Positions 1 through 11,399 of a stretch of 64,000 nt of DNA are shown here, piece by piece. The first letter of the stretch is position 1, and each line of letters begins with the position of its first letter. The position numbers were made by a program, and so were the translations under genes. Origin of the DNA: Fulvia fulva (taxonomy: Eukaryota > Ascomycota > Dothideomycetes > Mycosphaerellales > Mycosphaerellaceae); the NCBI RefSeq assembly GCF_020509005.1, contig NC_063020.1, positions 3,968,001 to 4,032,000 on the forward strand, in the 5' to 3' direction. The notes below the pieces were generated by a model. That model had not been told where the DNA came from. It saw only the letters and a program-made list of their open reading frames with translations, and did not search any database.

Positions 1-1010
1 CTTGCTATAGTCCTTAATAAAGCGCCGATAGAACCCGGAGAACCTATTGAACGTAAGGACATCTTTTACGTTTACTAGTGTTCCCTATTCCCTTATAGCT
101 TATACCTTAGCTAGGTCTATTAAGACTCCGTCCTTACCGATAATAAGGCCTAGATATTTAGTAGATTAGGTATAAAACTTATATTTAGTAATGTCGAGTT
201 GTAGGCCGGCTTTACTACATTTACGAAGTACCTTCTTAATATGCTCTATATACTCCTTAAGAGTGTCGCTGAAGATAAGTATATTATCTAGGTATACCGA
301 CGTAAAGTCGTTTAGGAACTCTCGTAGTATGTCGTTAATATAAGACTAGAAAGTACTAGGGGCATTACATAACCCGAATAGTATCACTAGGCATTCAAAC
401 TGTCTATATTATGTTATAAATGCGGTTAGCCATTCGGAGCCCTCTACTATTTTAATACGATTAAAAGCGGTAATAACATCTAGCTTAGTAAAGTACTTCT
501 TACTAGCAATACGATTGAGTGTGTCTTGTATTAAGGGTATAGGATACCTAGACTTGATCGTGCGTTTATTAACTTGTCTATAGTTAATATAGACTCTTAA
601 TCCACCTCCAAGTTTCTTAATAATAAGCACGGGTAATAAAGTATCTGCTCTACCTTTATATCTACGAATACCCTTCTAGGCTAACTGCTCTTAGACCTAG
701 TATGTAATGACTTCGTCCTCCTAGTTTAATATTCGGTAGGGCCTACTAAAAGGCGGTGTAGTTCCTAGCTTCAGCTTGATCTCGTGGTTAATACTAGGCC
801 TATATAGTAGAAGCTCCTTCGTATCTTGTTTAGAGAAGCAATATACGAATTCGTAATATATAGGGAGAAGGTGGTCCTTTAGATTGATAGTCTCCTCCTT
901 CTTATGTATAAATTTGTCTATATCGGCTTATATATATATCTTATAGGTAGAGAGAGTCGGACTAACGCGTTACGCTACTAGTACGAACGCCGCTATACGT
1001 ATATCAAGTC
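1..1010 (-). pseudogene. Gypsy reverse transcriptase remnant
   Basis: The longest open piece (630 to 409) reads as Gypsy RT: an LRVYINYRQVNKRTIKSRYP-like finger motif is followed by a KLDVITAFNRI motif containing the first catalytic Asp. The active-site box at 294-283 reads YLDN where the family has YLDD, as expected from a G-to-A RIP change. Further toward position 1 the frame continues with the usual IFSDTLKEYIEHIKKVL-type palm/thumb sequence, broken by TAG stops. It is not functional. Confidence 0.8.
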
Positions 1011-1999
1011 GCTCGATAGTCTTGTTATTAGAAAGCATCCTATAGCCGGTATTAGGCGAGTATATTGCTACATTACGTATATTACGGGCGCTTATAGCGT
1101 AGGTAGTAAGTAGGTCTATAGTACGTATATTGCTAGGTTACTATAGCTCGTTCTTATTAAAGATAAACATTATATATACCTCTGCTCCTTTCCGCCTTAC
1201 TATCTTCTTAATTGCCTCCGCGCTAACTTCCTAGATGTCGATATCCGGTAGTATCGGCGTAGCTAGTTTCTTTTCGAATAATAGTTTAGCGGTTCGCGGG
1301 CGCTCCTTTATAATTGTGTTAGAGGTTATAGTCTAGACAAAATCTCTATCGTTATCTTCTTCGATAGTAGCTTAATACGCTAGTCGGGTCTTTAGGGTAG
1401 GTTCGAAGGTCTACTTAGTAACTACCGGTTCCTACTTGTCGTTAATACTCTATACCTAGACTAGCTCGCTATCCTATAGGCAATACTCCTTATAGTGCTC
1501 CAAGCCGAGGGTTATAGTACCTAACGTAAAGTAGATACCTAGCTAGTATTTATTATACTAGGGCCTGCCTAGCACGATGTTATACTCTAGATATATAACC
1601 TAGAAGGTTCTAGTCTCCTTATGACTATTGCCGAGTATAAGTTCTAGACTTATATAGTATTCTATTATTTCCGCGGCTGTCGAGCCGTTTACTAACCTAA
1701 GGGCTAGTAGGTTATTTAGCTTAATTAAGGGCAGATTATGTTTTTACGTATAGGAGATGTCGATATACTTAGAATTGATACCGTTATTAAGGAAAGTACA
1801 TACATTTTGCCTATTAGCTATCCCTAGTATTACGAGGTATAAGCCGATAATAGGGTTATGTTCTATTTCTACTATCCTAAGAATATATAATAATAGCTTA
1901 AGCCCTTCGGGTGGCTTTACTAGTAGTGCCTCTTCGTTATGTCTTATATTCTCCTTTTTATATCTACTAGTTGTTACGCTTAAGTAGTAGACTAGGCAT

Positions 2000-4330
2000 T
2001 TTCCGCCGGTAGTATAACGGTAGTACCGCTAGCGTTAGTACCTAGACGTACTAGTATCTCGTACTCGAACAGCTTGTAAGTACGCTACTATAGGCGGTGA
2101 CCGGGCTTACGACACTTCTTATAGAGGCTCTTATATATATAGCGAGTGTTCTTAGCTTCGTCTATAGTCTTACTAAGGCTACTCTTAAATAGTTTAGGTC
2201 GGGTAGACTAAGCCTTACGGGTCGGCTTATTAGAGCCTAAACCTACTAGCTTATCGTCCTTATTATCCTCATTGCCGTCCTTCTTATCGTCCTTCTTATT
2301 ATTCTTTAGCTTCTCGGAGCGTAGGTAGAGAGCGTCGAGGATCCTAAAGTCCTTATCTACCTAATAGAGATTGTCGATTATCTCTTATAACGATTTGGGA
2401 CGGAAGTTAAGATACTTATTAAGATAGCGGACAGTTAGCTTACGTTATAGGTTATCTATCGTATCTTTACCCTTAAGGCCTAGGATATTAGCATTCTAGC
2501 GCTACTTAGGGAAGAAGGTCTAGAAGCTGTCCTTATTGTCTATCTTAAGGTTGCTTAGGCGATTACGAGCCCTACTAATTAGGTTACGGTCTCCGTATCG
2601 CTTAGCGAGTTCCTTAATAAGGTCGTTAATACCCTTATACGTCTTCTTACTACTAGTTAGGCTACCCGAGATAGTAGGGATCTTTAGTCTAACTAGTTCC
2701 TAAGTATTACCTAGTAAGGCTAGCAAGTCGTATACGAACTTAAGTACTACCTTCTTATCGCGAAAGACCGTATAGTCGATAATAGTCTCTAACTCGGAGA
2801 AGAACTTCTCGAGGGAGGGTCTAGATAGCTTACTATCGATAGTACCGACGAACTTCTCTAGCTTATCTATACTACGCTAAGTCTTAAAGGGCTAGCTAAG
2901 GTCTAGATCGTACTTGACTAGAGACTCGAAGTCGTAGACTAGCTTCTTCTTCTTAGAAGAGCGGCGATAAGCACGAGTATCGCTATCCGACTCCGAGTCC
3001 TCCTCTAACTCCTTAGATAATAGATCGGAGTCGTTACTATTATCCTTACGTATAGACTTCTTAGCCTTCTTTCTAGTAGTACGGCGAGCTGCCTTGTCCT
3101 CCTCGTCCTTGTCACTAGCTCTATTATTATCCTTATTATTATCCTTAGATAGGGTTCGGCCGTTCTATAGGGTACGACGCTATAATATAGCGCGAGATAG
3201 TAAGGATTGTACTCGAGAGCGGCCTCGGCGGTCTTCGAGTTACTTCTTAAGATTATCTACCTAAGTATACTACGACTTATTAAGCTACTTAATATCGTTC
3301 TAGTAGGTTTAAGCTTCTGTCTTATACGTATCGAGATCGAATTCGAGGGTCTTAATCTTCGAGTTATTATTAGACAACTACTAAAGTGCCTCCTTAGCTT
3401 ACTTCTTTAGGGTATCGTTCTTCGCGGTAAGTGTACTAATCTCTACGGACATTACTATATTCGATAATACCTTAGGTCGGGCCTTTAGATTATCGAGTTC
3501 CTACTAAACCTAGATAAGCTATTGCTTAGCCTAATCTATTTCTCCTCGTACCGTACTAAGGTCCTTCTAATAAGCGTCGCGGTACTTAGTAGTATTATCC
3601 TTCTATACCTTTAGCGTGTCGCGGTCCTTAACTAGGGTGTCGTATTTATTACGTATCTATTAGTCGTAACTTTTCTATCTCCTAAGCTCTTACCCTACTT
3701 TGCCTAACTACTCGTAGAGGATAGTCGCTATCTATATTACGTTCCTATACTCTTACTCGGCGTGTCGTAGAATAAAGTAGATAGCCGCGGCGGTCTCGGG
3801 CTATACTAGGAGCTTGACGAGCTAGTCGATATCGAGTTAAAGGAGGTCGTTCGCGGGAATTCGGAGAGTTTTCGCGACTTATTATATATCCTTACCCTTA
3901 CCTTCCTCGGTCGCGCCGTCGTCGTCGTAGTCGACTACCGCTATAGTAACGCCGTTCTCGTCTTAGATCTCGTCGTCATTTAGAAGGTCGTATAAGTTAA
4001 ACTTGCTAGGTAGGTTAGTAACTAGGCGCTATAAGTTCTCGAGTTTCTACTATATAGCGTCGTCGGTAGTCTACTACTACTCTTATATTTGTCCTTAAGT
4101 CTATATATTAAATATAGACTCGCGCTATACTACTAGTCGTATAGCTAGTAGCGAGCCTCGCTATCCTTAGGGTCGTACTATATTAGGTACTACTTAGCCT
4201 ATAGTAGTCTCTTATACCGAGTCGCGCGTTTTTTGTCGTACGCCGTAATCTCTTATTACGGTTATTATTAATAATCTACGCTCTTAGAGATCCCGTCGTA
4301 GCTCTTCTACGGATATAGAGACCTAGCTAA
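2000..4330 (-). pseudogene. Gypsy gag remnant (degenerate)
   Basis: This stretch lies upstream of the RT in element sense. The complement around 2,130-2,100 reads like a CCHC knuckle with lost cysteines (KKCRKPGH-like). The rest is rich in Lys, Glu, Asp and Ser codons, as in Gypsy Gag proteins. No frame is open for more than about 70 codons. Gag is assigned mainly by position and composition, so the boundaries are rough. Confidence 0.45.
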
Positions 4331-4433
4331 GTATAACGGTTTATAGTCGTATTAATATAAAGTAGCTAGGTACGTAGGAAAGAGGAGCGCGAGGTACGCC
4401 GAGGCTATATATAAGCCGAGGTACTACGCTAGT

Positions 4434-4876
4434 TGTCATGGTCTCCCCACAGAGTGTACAGAAGGTGGGGACAGAAGAGCCTTAGAGCGCTCAGAAGTCG
4501 TCAAGAAGTGACAGTCCAGCTTAGTGTGTGAGCGCTAAGAATCACATGCCCCGCAACATTCACTACGGGACCCAGCCCTCCAAATTCACCCCTCTACCAA
4601 ACCTTGAAGCACGTGGAAGACTCGGAACGTAGGGCAGGTTGGAATAAGGTTTTGAGCAAAGCTGCTAAGCGCGGCTTCGTACGGGTTAGCCCTGTTGATG
4701 CGGGGACACGCACTCGCGAGGGTCGCGTATAAATATCTAGCCTTCCCTAGGCCTCTCTTGCTTTCTTCGTCTTTTGTTTTGTGTAGCAATCATACTATAC
4801 CCTTTTGCATCTGCACTTCGCACCTGTATTCTCGCTTTCACCCTTACATCTTATAGGCCAGGCTCTCGCCCTAACA
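4434..4876 (+). mobile_element. Solo LTR, not RIP-damaged, with 5-bp target duplication
   Basis: A 443-bp block starts TGTCATGG and ends CCTAACA (TG...CA) and is flanked by the direct repeat CTAGT at 4,429-4,433 and 4,877-4,881. Its CpA/TpG content is normal, in sharp contrast to both sides. A TATA box (TATAAATAT at 4,728-4,736) followed by a pyrimidine-rich stretch and a GTAGCAATCATAC segment fits an LTR promoter reading to the right. No internal region remains, so LTR-LTR recombination probably removed it. No matching full element is present in the window. Confidence 0.88.
4726..4738 (+). promoter_or_regulatory. TATA box of the solo LTR
   Basis: CGTATAAATATCT sits about 290 bp into the LTR and about 140 bp before its end, the usual place for the U3 promoter. 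It is called from sequence only. Confidence 0.5.
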
Positions 4877-4881
4877 CTAGT

Positions 4882-5195
4882 ACGCGCGGTTACGTAACTT
4901 ACGTACTAGCTAGACATTTACTAGGCCAAGGGCCGTAACATTTCTATAGCTTAGCTACGGCCCTAAGCCCCCTTCTAGACTAGCTAAAACTTAGCTAGAA
5001 CATTACCTAACTTAGATTATAAGCTATACTAGTAATTTACTATAAACCTACTATATAGCCTTAACGTAAATAGCTCGCGTAATATATAGAACACTTATAA
5101 GACCTTACGCTATAACCTAATCGGCCGCCCGCTAGTCCTCTCGAAAAGGAGAAGGCGAACTAGAGATATAGACTCTAGACTAGAAGCCTAGCTAG
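4882..5195. other. RIP-damaged DNA without a recognisable gene
   Basis: TA-rich, CpA-poor sequence runs between the solo LTR and the next LTR. The first 60 bases, ending GGGCCGTAACA at 4,940, could be the continuation of an LTR of the left Gypsy element that the solo LTR split. No coding frame is visible. Confidence 0.5.
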
Positions 5196-5400
5196 TATAA
5201 GGGCGCGCGTACTATAGGGTCCGGATAAGTATTACGGGTAGTAATCTATAAGATAGTATAGGGTTGCCGTAAAACAAGCGTTATTCGGTAAGGCTACGAA
5301 AGAGAAGCGCGAAGCGCGCGAGATATATAGGGAAGCGCTAAGGCGCTAGTACGCGGGGAAGAGCCGCGGCGCGACGTTACGGTAGTAGTAAACCGTAATA
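5196..5400 (-). repeat. 3' LTR of element D
   Basis: The 205-bp block begins TATAAGGGCGCGCGTACTAT and ends ACCGTAATA just before GTACCCCCCC, which is a polypurine tract on the minus strand. It shares its start and overall plan with the 184-bp LTRs further right but differs inside, so it belongs to a related family. On the minus strand it would originally have run TG...CA; both ends show TpA, as RIP would leave them. Confidence 0.7.
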
Positions 5401-6612
5401 GTACCCCCCCTTTAGATCGCTATTTGTCCTCGGACGGCTCTATCTCTATAGTAGTATATCTACGGAAACTATATTATCCTCTAGTCTACCTTATTTAGCT
5501 CAATATCGATCACTATATCCGTCGGGCGGCTAAGCTAGTACGGCTATATAGAGGCTTAGGGTATGTTTCAATAAGACACTAATAGCGACTCCTTAGAGAA
5601 GCCCGATCCTTATATAAGTAGGTATACGCGGTTCTATAGGAGCCCTAGCGTATTAAGTATCCTAGGATAAAACTCTATCGTACTCGTATTAAGTCTTATC
5701 GAGCGGCGTAACGTCCTTACTTATAGCTTAGACGCCGTTACGGGCGTATTAGTTTACGGTATAACTACCGGTATAGACGTACTCGCGTTCTCCGTAGGCA
5801 CCTAGCTAGTCTTAGTATTAGATCGTAGTATACTAGTAACTCGGTCCTTATTAGGTACCTAGTCGTACGGCGGCTTAAAGTCGGCGGGTATAGACTTCGT
5901 CGGAAAGTTATAGTAGAAGTCTATAATAGAGGCGGCTACTCCTACTAATACTTCTAGTAGCTCCTAGCTTAGCTCGCGGTATCCTTTCTACTTTACTAGG
6001 TACTTATACTCGTCTTGCTTCTATAGTAAGTGTTTTAGTAGTCTTCCCTTTAGCTTAAAATATTTCCTATCGAGTATATCCTCTACGAAGTACTCTTCGG
6101 ATATTTCGCCGTCGTCGTTGCGGGTGATCTTAATTAGGGGCGGCGGTACTAGGATCTGTCTAGGTTCGGGGTTATTAGTAGCTATTATAGGAGCGAGGCG
6201 TAGAAAGTGTTATAGAGATTGCCTAACTAATCGGGTATTATAACGCGGCAACTATTTTAATACGGGAGTACTACGGTAATCTCGTACGGCCCTACGTTCT
6301 TAATATCGAGCTTCTTAGACGGGCGTATTATTGACTAGTTAGTAGTATTAATATAAACTTCGTCGCCGATATTATAATTCGGAGGTAGCTAGCGATATAC
6401 GTTTATAAAATCTACTTATAACGCTTAGGCTAACACAATTTCTTGCCTTCGGTATACCTATATCTAGTTTATACGCTTAGTAAACGTATTCGTAGATTCT
6501 ATATCGAGTCGTTACTTATAGGGTATAAGCTTTATAGGGATGGTTAGACTAGTATCCGTAAATTCTAGGTTACGACCGGTATTAGCGTAGAAGGGTAATA
6601 CTCTAGTAGTAG
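5401..6612 (-). pseudogene. Element D integrase C-part and chromodomain remnant
   Basis: Read on the minus strand, 6,612 to about 6,150 matches the integrase end (a GDEVYI motif followed by KKLDIKNVGPYEI). From about 6,100 to 5,890 there is a chromodomain: the EEYFVEDILDRKYFK start, a YLVKWKGY-like core with the Trp codon turned to TAG, and an ASIIDFYYNF-like helix. Chromodomains of chromoviruses bind modified histone H3 and steer integration to heterochromatin (family knowledge). The frame is broken. Confidence 0.72.
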
Positions 6613-6796
6613 TATAAGGGCGCGCGTATTATAGGGTCCGAACGAGATAGTTATTGTTCTATAAAGCTACGAAAGAGGAGCGCGAGGCGCGGCGAAGTTA
6701 TAAAGCAAAGCTAAGCCGCGCTAACCCGATACGGAAGGTCCGCGGTTTAGCCGGGCCGACGTAGCTATAGTAGGGGGTCGCGGGCTGCCCGTGACA
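6613..6796 (-). repeat. LTR-A (3' LTR of chromovirus A)
   Basis: The 184-bp block starts TATAAGGGCGCGCG and ends GCCCGTGACA; in element sense it begins TGTCACGGGC. It is the least damaged of the three LTRs at its GTGACA end. The match to LTR-B (direct) and LTR-C (inverted) was seen directly in the sequence. Confidence 0.85.
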
Positions 6797-6839
6797 GTAT
6801 CCCCCCTCCTAAAACACGCCTTAGTCCTCTAAGCGTTAT

Positions 6840-9300
6840 CTACCTTATAAGGCTACTTGCCTATCGAGCTCTATAATCGCGCGAACGCCTAATTATCCTC
6901 TAGTGCCCTGTCGTCATCCGATAACATCGCATTCGCTCTATTAAGACTATCCTCGACCGGCTTCCTTCGAGAAACATATTGCCTAGTTAGCTAGCTTGCC
7001 CTAGACCTACGTCTGTCTTCGGCTAGTACTCGCGTATAATCCTTATAACTAAAGTTAGGTATTATTATAGGCTCTATAGGCTCTACTCGAGTATCGAATA
7101 TATACGGAGCAGATTCTATTAGAGGTAAGGCTCGAGGCGACTTATTCGTAACGGTGTCTTTCGGAATGACCCTAATCGTGTTGAGCCCGAGCACCTTAGT
7201 AGCTAGTAGGGACTAGTTAGATAGAGCTACGAAGCCTATAGGCGTAGACAACTCCGGCCGGTTATAGTGAAAGTCTATAATAGCGGCGGCCGCGTGTTTA
7301 AGTATATCCTCTATAGGTTACTAGGTCTCACTATCCTCCTCGTTCTAATATCTAGCCCATTTCACCTTATACTATATATCTACCTTACGCTTATGCCCCT
7401 TCTTTACCTTACCTACCCGCTTACGGGTGTATATATTAAGGATCCTTCCTACCTCGTATATATACGTAGGTGCTACTACTATATCGGCTGCTATATTAGC
7501 CTCGGTAGTATTAGGGTCGATAGTTATCGGTAGTAGCGGCGCCAGATACTACCCTTTAAGTAGTAGGAAATCGGGGTGGTCGGCTCGTTATAGTAGTAAG
7601 GTATAGAAGCAGTTATTAAGTCCTACTAGAGCGTCTAATAGTTTCAGTCGATAAGAGAGTCTAGCCGGTATAACTTCCGTGATCTAGTAAGGGCCGGCAT
7701 ATTTCCTATCTAGCTTCTTAGATAGTCGAGTCGTACGGATGTTCTTAGTACTAAGATATACCTAATTACCTACCTTATAGTCTAGAGGAATACTTCGGTA
7801 GCGGTTTGCTACTTCTACTTAGAGAGCTTATAACATTCGTATATTCTCTTAAAGGTGCTTATAAAGCTCGTAAATTCGACGTATAAAGGTTTCTGCTGAT
7901 CGCGTATCTAGTCGCTAGAGAGTGGTTAGTCCTCCCTCCTTTCTAGCGTTCAGGTCAACTCGCTCTATAAACTTAGGGTTATAGCCTAAGGTAGCGTAGA
8001 ACGGCGACACACTAGTAGTCTCGGATAGGTGATTATTAATCGCGAACTGAGTAAGGCATAGCTATTCTACCTAGTTATCCTATGCCTTATTAGTAAATAT
8101 ACAAAGATACTATTCTATCGCCTAGTTAGTACGTTCTGACTGTCTATTAGTTTCTAGGTAATACGAAGAACTTAGCTTACGATTTATACGGAGCATCTTA
8201 TAGTGTTTCTTCTAGAAGGTAGCAACCTACTACTTGCTACGGTCTAATATAATAGTGTTAGGAAACCCGCGCCGACAGAATATATGTTTAAGGAAAAGCC
8301 TTGCCGTATTCTGTGCTATTATTACGCTAATAGGGATCAGCTCGACTTTCTTAGTAAGCCTATTAGTAAAGGTCATAATATTGTTATAGACTATACCGTT
8401 AAGAGTACTATCTAGGAGTCCGATAACAAAGTCGACTACAATATGTTTCTAAGGCCGATCTAGAACAGGAAGTGGCTATAATAATCCTAGTGGCTAGGAG
8501 TATAGAGATTTTGTTATACGGTAGGTACGGTAATTCGCGGTATATCTACGTACGGATCTCGCTAATCTAGGCTAGTAGAATTTACGTACTACGAGTTTAT
8601 AAGTACGAGCTCGTCCTAGATGGCCTACTACTAGAGCGTTATAGTTTATCTTGATTATCCTAGTCTATAAGGCTTAGTCATTTAGTACCTATAAGCTCTA
8701 GCCGTCGTATTGATTTCGAACATATAGTAGATCGCTATCTACTTTGTAGTGTGCTAGGTGAATCTTCGCTCTCTATAGTAGTATAGGAGTGCGGTCTTTC
8801 TATAGGTCCTTAATCGCGGTCTTAAGCTCGTTATCGGTTATGTACGCCGTCGATATTCGATACTCGAGTTCGGCTTCCCGTTAACTTTTACGCGTCGCCG
8901 GTTGTTTAGTAGGCGCATCTCGTTCTATAGGTATAAACTCTTTAGCTTTAGGGTCTAGCTGTACTAGTTCCTCTTCTTCCGGCGTATCTTCTACTATTGC
9001 CTATAGTAAGGCGATCTTAAGGAATCGCTTAGGAGGTAGTAATGTCTAATACTAATGCTAGTTCCGAGGGTCGTTTACCCCCTACGGAAGGTCCTAGCTA
9101 CGTCTCGTTAGGCTGTCTAGCTTTATACCTTAAAGTCCTAGACGGTATATTATCTTAAAGTTGAACTATAACAAGAACTTAGCCTAACGCGCTTGTCGCC
9201 GATTTAGCTACTTTGTCTTTATAAAGTATTCTAGGTTCTTATAGTCGGTATAAATCTTGACTAGCTATAAGTCCTTATTATCTACTTTGTAGGCGAGCTC
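6840..9300 (-). pseudogene. Chromovirus A integrase, chromodomain and C-terminal tail remnant
   Basis: On the minus strand the integrase core (catalytic Asp regions around 8,440 and 8,255, Glu region around 8,140) leads to a chromodomain at about 7,465-7,270. The chromodomain is visible as a YEV..IL start, a basic stretch and a terminal IIDFHYN. A further conserved tail of about 70 residues (7,194-6,991) starts LGLNTIRVIPKDTVTNKS. The same order occurs on the plus strand at 14,600-16,560. TAG stops interrupt every domain. Confidence 0.75.
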
Positions 9301-11200
9301 GGGTCTCTATTCCTTAAAAGCCTTAATAATAGCTAATAGTTCCTTGTTATAGATTTTATAATTACACTCCTATAGACTCAACTTCTTCGAGTAGAAGGCT
9401 ATAGGATGTAGTATACCCTTCTCGTTATACTACGAAAGTACGCCGGCGTTTATAAAATCTAAAGAATCTGTCTCTACTACCGTTTCCCTACCTAGTATAT
9501 AATGTACGAGTATGCCGGCTTTACTAAACGTAGCTTTCAAATTGTCAAAGGCTCGTTAGTAATCTAGTGACTATTGAATCCTTCTGTTCTTATGATTACT
9601 TAGTCCGTCCGACTTGGTTAGGTTTATAAGAGGAGCAGCTATACGCGAAAATGCTTCGATGAACCGCCTATAGAAGTTAATAAATCTAACGAAGGCCTAG
9701 ACATCCTTCAGGTTCTTAGGAGCTTCCTATGTCTAAATACATTCGAGTTTCTCGGGGTCTATCTCGATGCCGTTAGGGGTTATAATAAGCCTAAGATACC
9801 TTACCTTCTATTAGTAGAGTTCGCTTTTATCGATGTCTACTATAAGTCCTATATCGCGTAGCTTAGTAAGAACCTTCCGTACGTGTTTAATATGCTCCTC
9901 TAAGGTGTCGCTGAAGATAAGTACGTCATCTAGGTAGGCCGATATAAAGTCGTCTAGGTGTTCTTATAAGACCTTGTTAATATATAATTAGAACGATACT
10001 GGTCCGTTGTATAAGCCGAATAGTAGCACTAGACACTCGTAGATGCCGTATCGTGTCGTAAACGCCGTTAACTACTCGTGCCCTTTAGCTATCCGTAACT
10101 TATTAAAGGCTGCTATAATGTCTAGCTCCGTAAAGTACTTCTTACCGTATATACGGTTAAGCGTCTCTTATATTAAGGGAATCGGATACCGGTTCTTGAT
10201 AGTGATCGCATTTAATCCTCTATAGTCGATATAAACACGTAGCCTACCTCTAGGCTTACGTACTACTAGTACTAGTATAGGAGACTAGCTCGTCTTTTGC
10301 CCTACTTTCCGTACCTTCCCTTTAGATGTTTACTCGTCTAGCTATTTCTTGACTACCTCGTTCTCCTTCTTAGCTAGGCCGTAGGGCTTGCGGTATAGTA
10401 ACTCTTATAGACTATTAGGCTTAATGTGAATCTCATAATCTACGCCTAGTCGGTAAGGTAGGAGTCCTTTATAATCCTTAGCTAAGAAAGCGTCCGTAAT
10501 ATCGTAGTATATCGGCGGCAACTTCTCCTTCGGGTTGTAATTAAACTACTTGTTCAAGAATTGGTCTAGATTATTAGTAGCTATTATACTTAGCTTAAGC
10601 TCTCCGTCGTCGCTCTTACGCCTAGTAGATATGATGTAGAAGCACTTAGCCCTAGGCCGGTACACGTACATTCCCTACGCGCGTTAAGAAACGCCCTAGT
10701 AGTCTACTTCTTTATAGTCTATATCTTCTAGGTTATATAATGAGACGTTCAGCTCCGCCCCTCCTACTATAAAGCTTACTACTTCTCTAGTAAAGGGCTC
10801 TAGTCCGTACCGTACTAGTGCCTACTTCTTCTTCTCGCGATAGTTTAGGGATTACACTATTGTCGATGTCTTATTCTATAGATAGTGACCAAAGCAGTAA
10901 TCCGATCTAAATACTACCTCGCCTATCTCCTAGAAGATATTTAGGTTGTACGCTATAAGCCACGGCAGGCTAAAGACGATATTGTATTCGAGGTCGGTGA
11001 TATAGTATAATATTTACTCGTAATAATCGCCGATAACTACGTCTATAAGGGCTGCGTATATAATCTGCCGTATAGTAGCCGTTCTATCTCCTAGTGTTAG
11101 TCGTCGGCTTTACGTCAAAGGGATCAGGGGTATTATATATTTGCGTATAAATTTCTAGTCAAGAAAGAGAGAGGTAGAAGTAGAATCTATAAGGCCTCGA
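9090..11200 (-). pseudogene. Chromovirus A protease, reverse transcriptase and RNase H remnant
   Basis: RT is recognised by the intact active site YLDD at 9,936-9,925, followed by [18 protein letters not shown], and later FINFYRRFIEAFSRIAAPL. RNase H follows with ETDSLDF, AFYSKKLSLQECNY and YNKELLAIIKAFKE near 9,480-9,300, then a YTDYKNLEYF motif at about 9,250. The protease should lie at about 10,600-11,200; I see no clear DSG/DTG there. Gln and Trp codons have become TAG. Confidence 0.78.
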
Positions 11201-11399
11201 GCCTTTCTATATTATATCATTACGGGTAATAATATATAAGGGTATATAGCTAGCTATTGTTTATCTAGTACGTATACCGATATCTTAAGCTCCTTACTAT
11301 AGTCTATTACCGTCTCTTACATTCCGTATCTCTTAATCTTATACTCTTTCTGTCCTAGGAAGTTCGGGTAACCGCTGTCTACTACGCTTAGGTAGCGGT

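Larger units (their letters stand above)
1..4433 (-). mobile_element. RIP-degraded Gypsy element, runs off the left edge
   Basis: The minus strand reads, from right to left, a Gag-like region and then reverse transcriptase, which is Gypsy order; RNase H and integrase would lie left of the window. CpA and TpG are very scarce while TpA, CTA and TAG are abundant, which is the mark of CpA-to-TpA RIP. Many in-frame stops are TAG or TAA at places where Gln or Trp is expected. A solo LTR at 4,434 interrupts its right end, and LTR-like sequence (AAAGAGGAGCGCGAGG at about 4,379) precedes it. The element is dead. Confidence 0.75.

Noticed and set aside
4586..4789. 67-codon frame in the solo LTR
   Set aside because: It is contained in a non-coding LTR and antisense to its promoter.
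7267..7533. 88-codon hydrophobic plus-strand frame, mirrored at 16,099-15,833
   Set aside because: It is the antisense of the chromodomain region; it stays open because RIP put the stops on the other strand.
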